A stretch of DNA of 64,000 nt from Roseovarius gaetbuli (GTDB taxonomy: Bacteria > Pseudomonadota > Alphaproteobacteria > Rhodobacterales > Rhodobacteraceae): the NCBI RefSeq assembly GCF_900172365.1, contig NZ_FWFJ01000014.1, positions 18,960 to 82,959 on the forward strand, read 5' to 3'. Positions 56,174 through 64,000 of this stretch are shown piece by piece. The notes under the pieces are model-generated. The model ran no database searches and was not told the origin of the DNA. It worked only from the letters and a program-made list of their open reading frames with translations. The translations under genes and the position numbers were made by a program. Every line of letters starts with the position of its first letter. Position 1 is the first letter of the stretch.

Positions 56174-57208
56174 ATGACCCTTAAGACCACGTTTATCGGC
56201 TCGATTGCCGCCGTTGCCCTGAGTGCCGGTATCGGCTTTGCGCAGGACGTCACGCTGACGATGCATCACTTTCTGCCACCCGTGGCGAATGCCCATAAGG
56301 TGATGATGCAGCCCTGGGCGGAAAAGATCGGAAGCGAAAGCGGCGGGCGCATCGCGATCGAGATTTTCCCCTCGATGTCGATGGGCGGCAAGCCCGGCGA
56401 GCTCTACGGTCAGGTGCGCGATGGCACCGCCGATATCGTCTGGAGCCTGCTTGGCTACACGCCGGGCGTTTTCCCGCGCAGCGAGGTGTTTGAACTTCCG
56501 CTGGTCCATGCCGGATCGGCGACCGATACGACGATTGCCCTGAACGCATCGCTTGATCTTCTGGCCGAGGATTTCGAGGATATCCACGTTCTGTTCCTGC
56601 ACAGCCATGACGGCAATGTAATCCACTCGGCGACCACGCCGGTTCGGACGTTTGAAGATGCTGCGGGCATGAAGCTGCGCACGCCGAGCCGCACCGGGGC
56701 ATGGATGATTGAGAGCATGGGCGCCGAGCCGGTCGGCCTTCCGGTGCCAGCCCTGCCCGAGGCGATGTCGAAGGGGGTCGTTGATGGCGCCCTGACCCCG
56801 CTTGAAATCGTACCTGCGCTCAAGCTTCAGGAGCTGGACAAATACACCATCGAATTACCGGACGGGGATCGCTTTGGCACCGCCGTTTTCATGCTCGCGA
56901 TGAACAAGGACGCCTATGAGGCCCTGCCCGACGACCTCAAGACCGTGATCGACAACAATTCCGGCACCAATGTCGCGGTTGAGATCGGCGAGATGTGGGA
57001 AGGCTTTGAGCAAAGCGGCATTGATGCGCTTGCCAAGGCCAATGTCGAACGCATCGTTCTGTCCGAGGCCGAGGCGGCCAAGTTCAACGCGGTCAGCGAA
57101 ACCGTCATTCAACGCTGGGTCGACGATGTCACCGCCAAGGGCATCGACGGGGCCGGGCTTGTGCAAAAGGCCCGCGCGGCGGTGGCCGCAGCCAAGGCAA
57201 GCCGCTAG
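56174..57208 (+). CDS. TRAP transporter substrate-binding protein (DctP family)
   Basis: 344 residues, start after GGAGGAGGACCCC. A signal peptide ends near AGIGFA (residue 23). The mature protein has the DctP fold: MHHFLPPVANAHKVMMQPWAEKI near 30, KLRTPSRTGAWMIESMGAEPVGLP near 165 with the conserved Arg for a carboxylate ligand, and VVDGALTPLEIV near 205. Placement directly after pcaB suggests uptake of an aromatic acid or related carboxylate, but the ligand is not proven by sequence. Confidence 0.92.
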   Translation: MTLKTTFIGSIAAVALSAGIGFAQDVTLTMHHFLPPVANAHKVMMQPWAEKIGSESGGRIAIEIFPSMSMGGKPGELYGQVRDGTADIVWSLLGYTPGVFPRSEVFELPLVHAGSATDTTIALNASLDLLAEDFEDIHVLFLHSHDGNVIHSATTPVRTFEDAAGMKLRTPSRTGAWMIESMGAEPVGLPVPALPEAMSKGVVDGALTPLEIVPALKLQELDKYTIELPDGDRFGTAVFMLAMNKDAYEALPDDLKTVIDNNSGTNVAVEIGEMWEGFEQSGIDALAKANVERIVLSEAEAAKFNAVSETVIQRWVDDVTAKGIDGAGLVQKARAAVAAAKASR

Positions 57209-57219
57209 GCGCGTGGCCG

Positions 57220-57245
57220 GGAGAGGCCTGCGGGCCTCTCCTTTT
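57220..57245 (+). terminator. Hairpin between TRAP binding-protein and small permease genes
   Basis: Perfect arms GGAGAGGCC and GGCCTCTCC around TGCG (57220-57241), followed by only four T. It probably acts as a partial terminator or mRNA stabiliser that gives more binding protein than permease. Confidence 0.75.
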
Positions 57246-57273
57246 GCCATGAAATTCAAAGGGAAGTTGCGCC

Positions 57274-57783
57274 ATGACCGTCATGATAAGACGATTGGCA
57301 GATGGCTTTGCCGTCCTTGGGGGGGTGATCCTTTTGATCATCGTCGCTGTCACGACCACCAATACTTCGGCGTTCATCCTTGATCGCATCGCGGGGATGT
57401 TCGGCAGAAATGTTGCCGGGTTGCCGGGCTATGAGGACTTTGTCCAGCTGGCGATAAGCGGCGTTGCCCTGATGTTTTTTCCCTATTGTCAGGCACAGCG
57501 CGGGCATGTCGCGGTCGAGCTGTTCGTAGATCGCCTGCCCCAGCGGATGCAGCGTGGCCTTGACAGGCTCTGGCTGATCCTTACGGCGGGCATCGCGCTT
57601 TTCCTTGCCTATTGGATGGTGTTCGGCCTGCTTGAGGCGCGCTCTGACGGGGCGGTGACAAGCGTGCTTGGCTGGCCGGTGTGGCCTTTTTATAGTCCGG
57701 GGCTTGCCTCGATGATCCTCTGGGCGCTGGTGGCAATCTCGCAGATTTCGGGCCAGATTTCGGGGGCGCCACAGGATGCTTGA
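57274..57783 (+). CDS. TRAP transporter small permease (DctQ family)
   Basis: 169 residues with four membrane helices near 12-30, 58-75, 95-115 and 138-158. PGYEDFVQLAISGVALMFFPYCQAQRGHVAVELF (residues ~53-86) matches the DctQ signature region. Helps the large permease DctM to work with the binding protein. It overlaps dctM by 8 bases. Confidence 0.92.
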   Translation: MTVMIRRLADGFAVLGGVILLIIVAVTTTNTSAFILDRIAGMFGRNVAGLPGYEDFVQLAISGVALMFFPYCQAQRGHVAVELFVDRLPQRMQRGLDRLWLILTAGIALFLAYWMVFGLLEARSDGAVTSVLGWPVWPFYSPGLASMILWALVAISQISGQISGAPQDA

Positions 57784-59167
57784 TCCCATCACCATCGGCG
57801 TTATCGGCCTTGTCGTTCTCTTTGGCCTGTTGATCCTGCGCATGCCGGTCGGCATCGCGATGATCGCGGTCGGGATTGGCGGCACCTGGGTTCTGAGCCA
57901 GAGCGTCAGCTACATCCGCTTTGTGCCCTACCTCAAGCAATACAAAAGCCTGCTGTGGGAAAACGTCGCGAATTACGATCTCTCGGTTGTGCCGCTGTTT
58001 GTTCTCATGGGCTACGTCGCCGCCGAGGCGCGTTTGTCGAGCGATCTTTTCAAGGGGCTTGAGGCGCTGATGTCGCGGCTGCGCGGCGGCGTGGCAATGG
58101 CGGCCGTTGCGGCCTGTGGCGGGTTCGGGGCAGTGTGCGGCTCGTCGCTTGCGACGGCGGCAACGATGGGCAAGGTCGCCCTGCCCGAGCTGCGCGCGCT
58201 TGGCTATTCGCCACGCCTTGCCTCGGGCGCGCTTGCGGCCGGGGGCACGCTTGGCATCCTGATCCCGCCATCTGTGGCGCTGGTGATCTATGCGATCATC
58301 GTCGAAGGCTCGATCCTTCAGATGTTTCAGGCGGCGATCGTGCCGGGAGTTCTTGCGATGCTCGGGTTTATCGCCGTCATCGCCATTCAGGTGCGTATCA
58401 ACCCAGCTATGGCACCCGAGCCCAAAACGATGGAGCCCGCCGCGCGACGGCTGGCCATCCGCCGTCTTTTGCCGGTTCTGATCATCTTTGGCGCGATCAT
58501 CCTCGGGCTTGGTTTCGGGCTTTTCACCCCGACGCCGGCGGCAAGTATCGGCGTCTTTGCCGTGACCATCTATGGCTTTGCCCTGCGTCGCCTGACCGGC
58601 GAAGGCCTGAATTTCACCGGCCTGTTGCGTGCCATTCGCGCCACCGCGATCACCAGCGGGATGATCTATCTGATCCTGTTCGGCGCCGAGGTTCTGAAGG
58701 GGTTTTTCACCCGCACCAACCTGCCGCAGGCCTTGTCGGAATGGGCCGCCAATAGCGGAATGGACCCGATGTTGATCCTGATCATCATGCTGGTGATCTT
58801 CATCATCCTCGGCTGCTTCATGGAAAGCCTTGCGATGATCCTTGTGGTGGTGCCGTTCTTTTGGCCGACGCTTATCGCGCTGAATGGCGGCGATTATGCC
58901 ACGGCAGAGACATCCGCCTTTGGGCTTGATACCGACAGCCTCAAGATCTGGTTCGGGATACTCGCGCTTATCGTGGTCGAGCTTGGCCTGATCACGCCGC
59001 CGGTGGGTCTGAACGTGTTCATCATCTCGTCGCTGTCCAAGGACACGCCGATGTCGACCGTGTTTCGCGGTGTGATGCCGTTCTTTGGCGCCGAGATCAT
59101 TCGCGTCGCCCTGATCCTGATGCTGCCCGCGCTTACCCTCATGGTTCCACGGCTGATCGGCGGCTAG
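57776..59167 (+). CDS. TRAP transporter large permease (DctM family)
   Basis: 463 residues with about 12-13 membrane helices. Family landmarks: VVPLFVLMGYVAAEA near 70, GGFGAVCGSSLATAATMG near 114, SGALAAGGTLGILIPPSVALVIYAIIVE near 151, and GLITPPVGLNVFIISSLS near 402. It is the secondary transport channel driven by sodium or proton gradient. Third gene of the TRAP set. Confidence 0.94.
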   Translation: MLDPITIGVIGLVVLFGLLILRMPVGIAMIAVGIGGTWVLSQSVSYIRFVPYLKQYKSLLWENVANYDLSVVPLFVLMGYVAAEARLSSDLFKGLEALMSRLRGGVAMAAVAACGGFGAVCGSSLATAATMGKVALPELRALGYSPRLASGALAAGGTLGILIPPSVALVIYAIIVEGSILQMFQAAIVPGVLAMLGFIAVIAIQVRINPAMAPEPKTMEPAARRLAIRRLLPVLIIFGAIILGLGFGLFTPTPAASIGVFAVTIYGFALRRLTGEGLNFTGLLRAIRATAITSGMIYLILFGAEVLKGFFTRTNLPQALSEWAANSGMDPMLILIIMLVIFIILGCFMESLAMILVVVPFFWPTLIALNGGDYATAETSAFGLDTDSLKIWFGILALIVVELGLITPPVGLNVFIISSLSKDTPMSTVFRGVMPFFGAEIIRVALILMLPALTLMVPRLIGG

Positions 59168-59190
59168 GGCATGGCAGGCCCGTTGCCGCC

Positions 59191-61167
59191 TTAGGGAAGC
59201 CCGAGGGCCCGCTTCTTGTCTGCCGCCCATTTCATGATCGTCAGATCAAAGGTCAGCGCCATGAGCGCGACGCAGATGCCCAGAACAAAGTTCTTGCCAA
59301 GATCGGTCCCCGCCAAGGTGCGCTGCAATTCCTGCCCAAGGTCCTGCGTGCCGATAAAGGCGGCGATGATGACCATGAAGAATGCGAACATGATCGCCTG
59401 ATTGAACCCGATTGCCATGGTCGGAAGCGCCAGCGGTATTTGCACGTTCCACAGCTTTTGCATCCGCGTGGCGCCCGACATATCCGCGGCCTCGGTCATC
59501 TCGGGCGGCACGGTGCGCAGCCCTTCGATGGTGTATCGGATCAGCGGCACCGTCGCGAAAACCAGGATCGAAAAGATCACCGCGATGTCGGTGATCCCGA
59601 ACAACATGATCGCCGGGATCAGGTAGACAAAACTCGGGAAGGTTTGCGCCGTGTCGCACACCAGCAGCATGCGAACAGACCATTTTTCGGATCGTGCTGC
59701 CAGAATGGCGGTGGGCAGCCCGATCAGCGCGGCAAGCGCCACGGCTGCGATCACCGAATAAAGCGTGATGATCGCACGATCCCACCACCCGGAAAGCGCG
59801 ACAAACCCAAAGAAGATCACCGCGTAAATCGCCTGCTTGCGCCCGGCCAGCGCAAGGGCAAAGGCCGCGATCAGCAGGATGAAGGCCGGGGTCGGGATCG
59901 ACAGCATGAAATTGCGGAACGGGATCAGAACCTGCACATTCAAAAAGGCGCGCAGAAAGCCCGTGGTCGCCTTGACCCATTCGATGTTCAAAAACGCCTT
60001 GATCAGGTCATCAAGTTCCCTGCCCTGCGACAGATCCTGACCGCGACCGATCTCAGCGGCAATCGGCACGACACGCGACAGCAGGCTAAAGAAAACGAAC
60101 AGGGCAACGCCAAGCAAAAGCATTCTGTGACGTTTCCAGAACGGTGTCCCGCGCTCGAAATGTTCGGGCTGTTTGACGACCCACGCCTTTGACATCCGAT
60201 CAAGCGTGACGGCAAGAAGAACGATCGTCACGCCAATTTCAAACGAGCGGCCAAGCTTGAAACTGCCCATCATCGCAAGCAGCTTTGCACCCAGTCCCGG
60301 CATGCCGATAAAGGCGGTCAGAACCACCATGGCGAGGCAGAGCATGATGACCTGGTTCACCCCCACAAGGATTTCGGTGCGCGCCGATGGCAGGTACACA
60401 TGGCGCAGCATCTGAAACTTGGAACAGCCGCTCATCTTGCCGGCCTCGACAACCTCTTCCGACACCTTTTGCAGGCCGAGGGTTGTCATCAGGATCATCG
60501 GCGGGATGGCATAGATCGTCGTGGCCACGGCGCCCGCCGTCGGCCCCACCTTGAAGAAGATCACCGCAGGCAGAAGGTAGGTAAAGAACGGCAGGGTCTG
60601 AAGCACCGACAGGATCGGCCTGATCGCCCTGTCGACCCAGGCATATTTCCATGCGGCAATACCAAGCGACAGGCCGATGACAAAGGCAAGCGGCACTGAG
60701 ATCGCCAGCACCGAAACAGTTTGCATCGCGATTTTCCACTGGCCGATAAGCGCGGTCCAGACAAGGGTGCCGCCCGCCAGAAGCGCCAGCCGCCAGCCCC
60801 CGAGATAGTAACCAACAACCGCCACCGCGGCGGTCAGGGCCGTCCATGACATCGGCCCGATGTTGGGCCAGCGACGTTTGCCGAAAAAGATGTTGGCCGA
60901 CGCATCAAGCAGCCATTCCAGCCCCTCGGTCAGCGTGCGGGTGAAAACCAGCAAGCCCATGTCATCTTTTACAAAATTAAAGATCGCATCCAGCCAACCC
61001 GCAAAATTCGGGATCACGGCTTCGGGCAGACGGTGGAGCCACTCCGGCAGCAGCCCGAGATACTGGATCACCGTCAAAAGGGCCGCGACCGCAAGCAGGG
61101 AAAGCGCCGCCTGGCCTTTGTTAACCGGCATTGCATTGGATGTTAGGGAGTGCGTCGTCTCGCTCAT
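59191..61167 (-). CDS. Betaine/choline-type ABC transporter permease, two permease domains in one protein
   Basis: 658 residues. Two binding-protein-dependent permease domains are seen, with EAA-like loops EAGKMSGCSKFQMLRHVYLP near 240 and EAADMSGATRMQKLWNVQIP near 560. Each resembles ProW/OpuAB, so this is a doubled permease rather than a homodimer. Overlap ATGA with the ATPase gene upstream. The set SBP-ATPase-permease fits uptake of glycine betaine or choline for osmoprotection or as a nutrient. Confidence 0.92.
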   Translation of the reverse strand: MSETTHSLTSNAMPVNKGQAALSLLAVAALLTVIQYLGLLPEWLHRLPEAVIPNFAGWLDAIFNFVKDDMGLLVFTRTLTEGLEWLLDASANIFFGKRRWPNIGPMSWTALTAAVAVVGYYLGGWRLALLAGGTLVWTALIGQWKIAMQTVSVLAISVPLAFVIGLSLGIAAWKYAWVDRAIRPILSVLQTLPFFTYLLPAVIFFKVGPTAGAVATTIYAIPPMILMTTLGLQKVSEEVVEAGKMSGCSKFQMLRHVYLPSARTEILVGVNQVIMLCLAMVVLTAFIGMPGLGAKLLAMMGSFKLGRSFEIGVTIVLLAVTLDRMSKAWVVKQPEHFERGTPFWKRHRMLLLGVALFVFFSLLSRVVPIAAEIGRGQDLSQGRELDDLIKAFLNIEWVKATTGFLRAFLNVQVLIPFRNFMLSIPTPAFILLIAAFALALAGRKQAIYAVIFFGFVALSGWWDRAIITLYSVIAAVALAALIGLPTAILAARSEKWSVRMLLVCDTAQTFPSFVYLIPAIMLFGITDIAVIFSILVFATVPLIRYTIEGLRTVPPEMTEAADMSGATRMQKLWNVQIPLALPTMAIGFNQAIMFAFFMVIIAAFIGTQDLGQELQRTLAGTDLGKNFVLGICVALMALTFDLTIMKWAADKKRALGLP

Positions 61168-62186
61168 CCCTCTGTCCCCAGAAGGATATCAAGCGCGGCC
61201 TTGCGCGACATCGCCCCGATGAGCGTGTTGTTCTTTTGCACCGGGATCATCTCGCGGCTGTCATTGACCAACATGCGCGCCATGCCTTGCACCGTGGCCT
61301 TGGCGTCAACCGGCTCGCCTTCGCCTTTGGCCCCGGCTTGCGCCAGCACACCTGCGTGAACAACCCGCGCCTTGTCGACGTCTTCCGTGAATTTGCGCAC
61401 GTATTCCGTGGCCGGGTTCAACACGATCCGATCCGGCGTGTCGCATTGCTCGACCGCGCCGTCCTTCATGATGGCAATCCGGTCGGCAAGGCGCAGGGCC
61501 TCGTCAAAGTCATGGGTGATGAACACGATGGATTTGTTCAGCATTTGTTGCAGGCGCAGGAATTCATCCTGCATTTCCTTGCGAATAAGCGGGTCAAGCG
61601 CGCTAAAGGGTTCGTCGAGGAACCAGATGTCTGGCTCGATTGCGAGGCTGCGCGCGATGCCGACACGCTGTTGCTGACCGCCCGACAATTCGCGCGGAAA
61701 GTAATCTTCGCGGCCTTCAAGCCCGACCAACTTTACCACTTCCATCGCGCGTTCGCGGCGTGTGTGCCTGTCCTGACCGCGCATTTCCAGCGGGAAGGCG
61801 ACGTTCTGAAGAACGGTGCGGTGCGGCAAGAGCCCGAAGGATTGAAACACCATGCCCATCTTGGAGCGGCGCAGCTCGATCAGCTCTTTTTCGGGCAATG
61901 ACATGATGTCCTGCCCTTCGACGGAAATCGTGCCGCCGGTGATGTCATGCAGCCGCGAGAAACAGCGCACGAGCGTGGATTTACCAGAGCCAGACAGACC
62001 CATGATCACCAGCATCTCGCCCTTGTGGACGTCAATCGACACATCCTTGACGCCCGCGATATAGCCATCGGCGCGGATCTCGTCATAGCTTGTGCCCGGT
62101 GACATGCTTTCGAGATAGCCCTTGGGGTCCTTCCCGAAAATTTTCCAGACGTTCTTGCAAGAGATGACAGGGGTATCGGCTGACAT
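61164..62186 (-). CDS. Betaine/choline-type ABC transporter ATPase (ProV/OpuAA-like)
   Basis: 340 residues. ABC motifs are complete: GLSGSGKST (Walker A), FQSFGLLPHRTV (Q-loop), ELSGGQQQRVGIARSLA (signature), IWFLDEPFSALDPL (Walker B), FITHDFDEAL (switch His). An N-terminal extension with YLESMSPGTSYDEIRADG is typical of the betaine group. The C-terminal ~60 residues resemble one CBS-like segment (MIPVQKNNTLIGAMS), shorter than the two CBS domains of OpuAA; it may be a reduced osmotic sensor. Confidence 0.93.
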   Translation of the reverse strand: MSADTPVISCKNVWKIFGKDPKGYLESMSPGTSYDEIRADGYIAGVKDVSIDVHKGEMLVIMGLSGSGKSTLVRCFSRLHDITGGTISVEGQDIMSLPEKELIELRRSKMGMVFQSFGLLPHRTVLQNVAFPLEMRGQDRHTRRERAMEVVKLVGLEGREDYFPRELSGGQQQRVGIARSLAIEPDIWFLDEPFSALDPLIRKEMQDEFLRLQQMLNKSIVFITHDFDEALRLADRIAIMKDGAVEQCDTPDRIVLNPATEYVRKFTEDVDKARVVHAGVLAQAGAKGEGEPVDAKATVQGMARMLVNDSREMIPVQKNNTLIGAMSRKAALDILLGTEG

Positions 62187-62199
62187 GGGAATCCTTTTG

Positions 62200-62234
62200 A
62201 AAAAAGTCCCCGCCGGTCGAAACCGGACGGGGAT
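62200..62234 (-). terminator. Hairpin between binding-protein and ATPase genes
   Basis: Arms TCCCCGCCGGT and ACCGG-A-CGGGGA (one bulge) around CGAA at 62207-62233, followed on the minus strand by six T. It lies after the binding-protein stop and before the ATPase start, so it should lower expression of the ATPase and permease relative to the binding protein. Confidence 0.85.
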
Positions 62235-62260
62235 TTGGCCGTTATCGGGTTGTTCGGATC

Positions 62261-63648
<1,388 letters not shown>

Positions 63649-63699
63649 GGTAGCCGAGGAGGGATTTGAACCCCCGACACGCGGATTATGATTCCGCTC
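63649..63699 (-). pseudogene. 3' half of a CAU-anticodon tRNA (probable attachment-site remnant)
   Basis: On the minus strand the sequence contains an intact anticodon stem-loop (GCGGA, loop ATCATAA, TCCGC), a variable loop, a T arm (GGGGG TTCAAAT CCCTC), a 3' acceptor strand and the encoded CCA. Everything 5' of the anticodon stem (acceptor 5' strand and D arm) is absent; unrelated AT-rich DNA begins at 63700. Loss exactly from the anticodon stem outward is typical of the second attachment site left after an integrase inserts into a tRNA gene. Confidence 0.85.
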
Positions 63700-63873
63700 A
63701 TCTTTGTTGATATCATTTGGAAAAATTTCCAACTGGGCAAAATTCAGCCCTAATCCATTCAATGGGTTACAAGAACTTTCGCAACTAACTATTTATCTCT
63801 TCCCGCCACGCATCCCCAATCACGCCGTCGCTATAGCAGAGACGAGCAGCAAGTGCTGCGTCACATCTGAGAG
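63700..63873. other. AT-rich DNA beyond the tRNA fragment
   Basis: Lower GC than the rest of the window. Arms TTGGAAA and TTTCCAA around AA form a palindrome about 20-35 bases from the tRNA fragment, where integrase or excisionase arm sites often lie. No gene is recognised. Confidence 0.5.
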
Positions 63874-64000
63874 TGTTGATTGTCACTGAGAACTGACCCG
63901 GGATTGTCACCGAGACTTGACCCACCCAGTTGTTATGTTCTTTGCGTCATGATGGCGTCAATGCTGCTGTCTCCTTTCGTTTCTTTTTCGCTGTCTCGGA
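63874..64000. mobile_element. End of an IS21-like insertion sequence (continues beyond window)
   Basis: Two 22-base direct repeats, 63878-63899 and 63902-63923, differ at only three positions and share GATTGTCAC and GACCC cores. Multiple terminal repeats with this GATTGTCAC...TGACCC pattern are typical of IS21-family ends. The element likely begins near TGTTG at 63874. A minus-strand frame enters from the right edge and stops at 63947. Confidence 0.65.
63947..64000 (-). CDS. C-terminal tail of a transposition protein (partial; IstB-like by position)
   Basis: Eighteen codons including the stop (63947-63949) are visible, reading SETAKKKRKETAALTPS. The basic, Pro/Ser-ended tail and its place just inside the IS21-like end fit the C-terminus of the IstB ATPase, which is encoded at that end of such elements. 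Too short for recognition on its own. Confidence 0.4.
   Translation of the reverse strand, partial: SETAKKKRKETAALTPS

Noticed and set aside
57581..59230. A 549-codon open frame on the minus strand opposite the TRAP permease genes
   Set aside because: Composition of charged low-complexity residues with no domain; the plus strand carries clear DctQ and DctM proteins.
63660..63760. A complete tRNA gene at the right edge
   Set aside because: No D arm and no 5' acceptor strand can be found beyond the anticodon stem; only the 3' half is present.

Overview
The window looks like chromosome from a Rhodobacteraceae (Roseobacter-lineage) alphaproteobacterium. Reasons: high GC throughout, many ATGA stop/start overlaps, a petP-petR regulator pair, split leuCD/leuB, a pobA-pca aromatic catabolism operon, a TRAP transporter, and a betaine-type ABC system whose permease is one double-length protein. 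The assignment rests on gene content and protein style, not on a search.

Layout. (1) About 1-11.5 kb, + strand: right-hand part of a hybrid natural-product locus. It holds the end of a type I polyketide synthase (KS tail-AT-KR-DH-ACP-TE), a GT2 glycosyltransferase, an unusual NRPS (formyltransferase, condensation remnant, adenylation domain with an inserted luciferase-like monooxygenase, carrier protein) and a phosphopantetheinyl transferase. (2) About 11.7-31 kb: a polysaccharide/glycolipid locus with a Wzz-like chain-length protein, a BY-kinase-like ATPase with a hexanucleotide-encoded Pro-Glu linker, six glycosyltransferases or sugar-phosphate transferases, a Wzy/ligase-like membrane protein, an O-acyltransferase with SGNH domain, a GMC oxidoreductase, an SDR and three NAD(P)-dependent sugar-type oxidoreductases, one a MocA/epimerase fusion. 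A 0.9 kb non-coding stretch follows. (3) About 31.9-45 kb: core metabolism and regulation (ilvE, petP, petR, leuC, leuD, leuB, two LysR-type or other regulators, an aldehyde dehydrogenase with its Fis-type regulator, a secreted unknown protein). (4) 45.3-49.4 kb: tRNA-Pro(CGG) and a pqi-type lipid transport operon with PqiA split into two proteins. (5) 49.4-59.2 kb: pcaQ facing pobA-pcaCHG-BKACE-pcaD-pcaB, then a TRAP transporter. (6) 59.2-63.2 kb: glycine betaine/choline-type ABC transporter. (7) 63.65-64 kb: 3' half of a CAU-anticodon tRNA and the edge of an IS21-like element, which I read as the border of an integrated element lying to the right.

How it fits. Regions 1 and 2 together suggest a surface or secreted glycosylated polyketide-peptide, or a lipid-capped polysaccharide: the megasynthases make an acyl part, the PPTase activates their carriers, and the flanking transferases and Wzz/Wzy/kinase set build and export the glycan. 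That link is inference from adjacency. The pca operon converts 4-hydroxybenzoate via protocatechuate to beta-ketoadipate. No pcaIJF thiolase genes are in the operon; a BKACE-family enzyme sits there instead.
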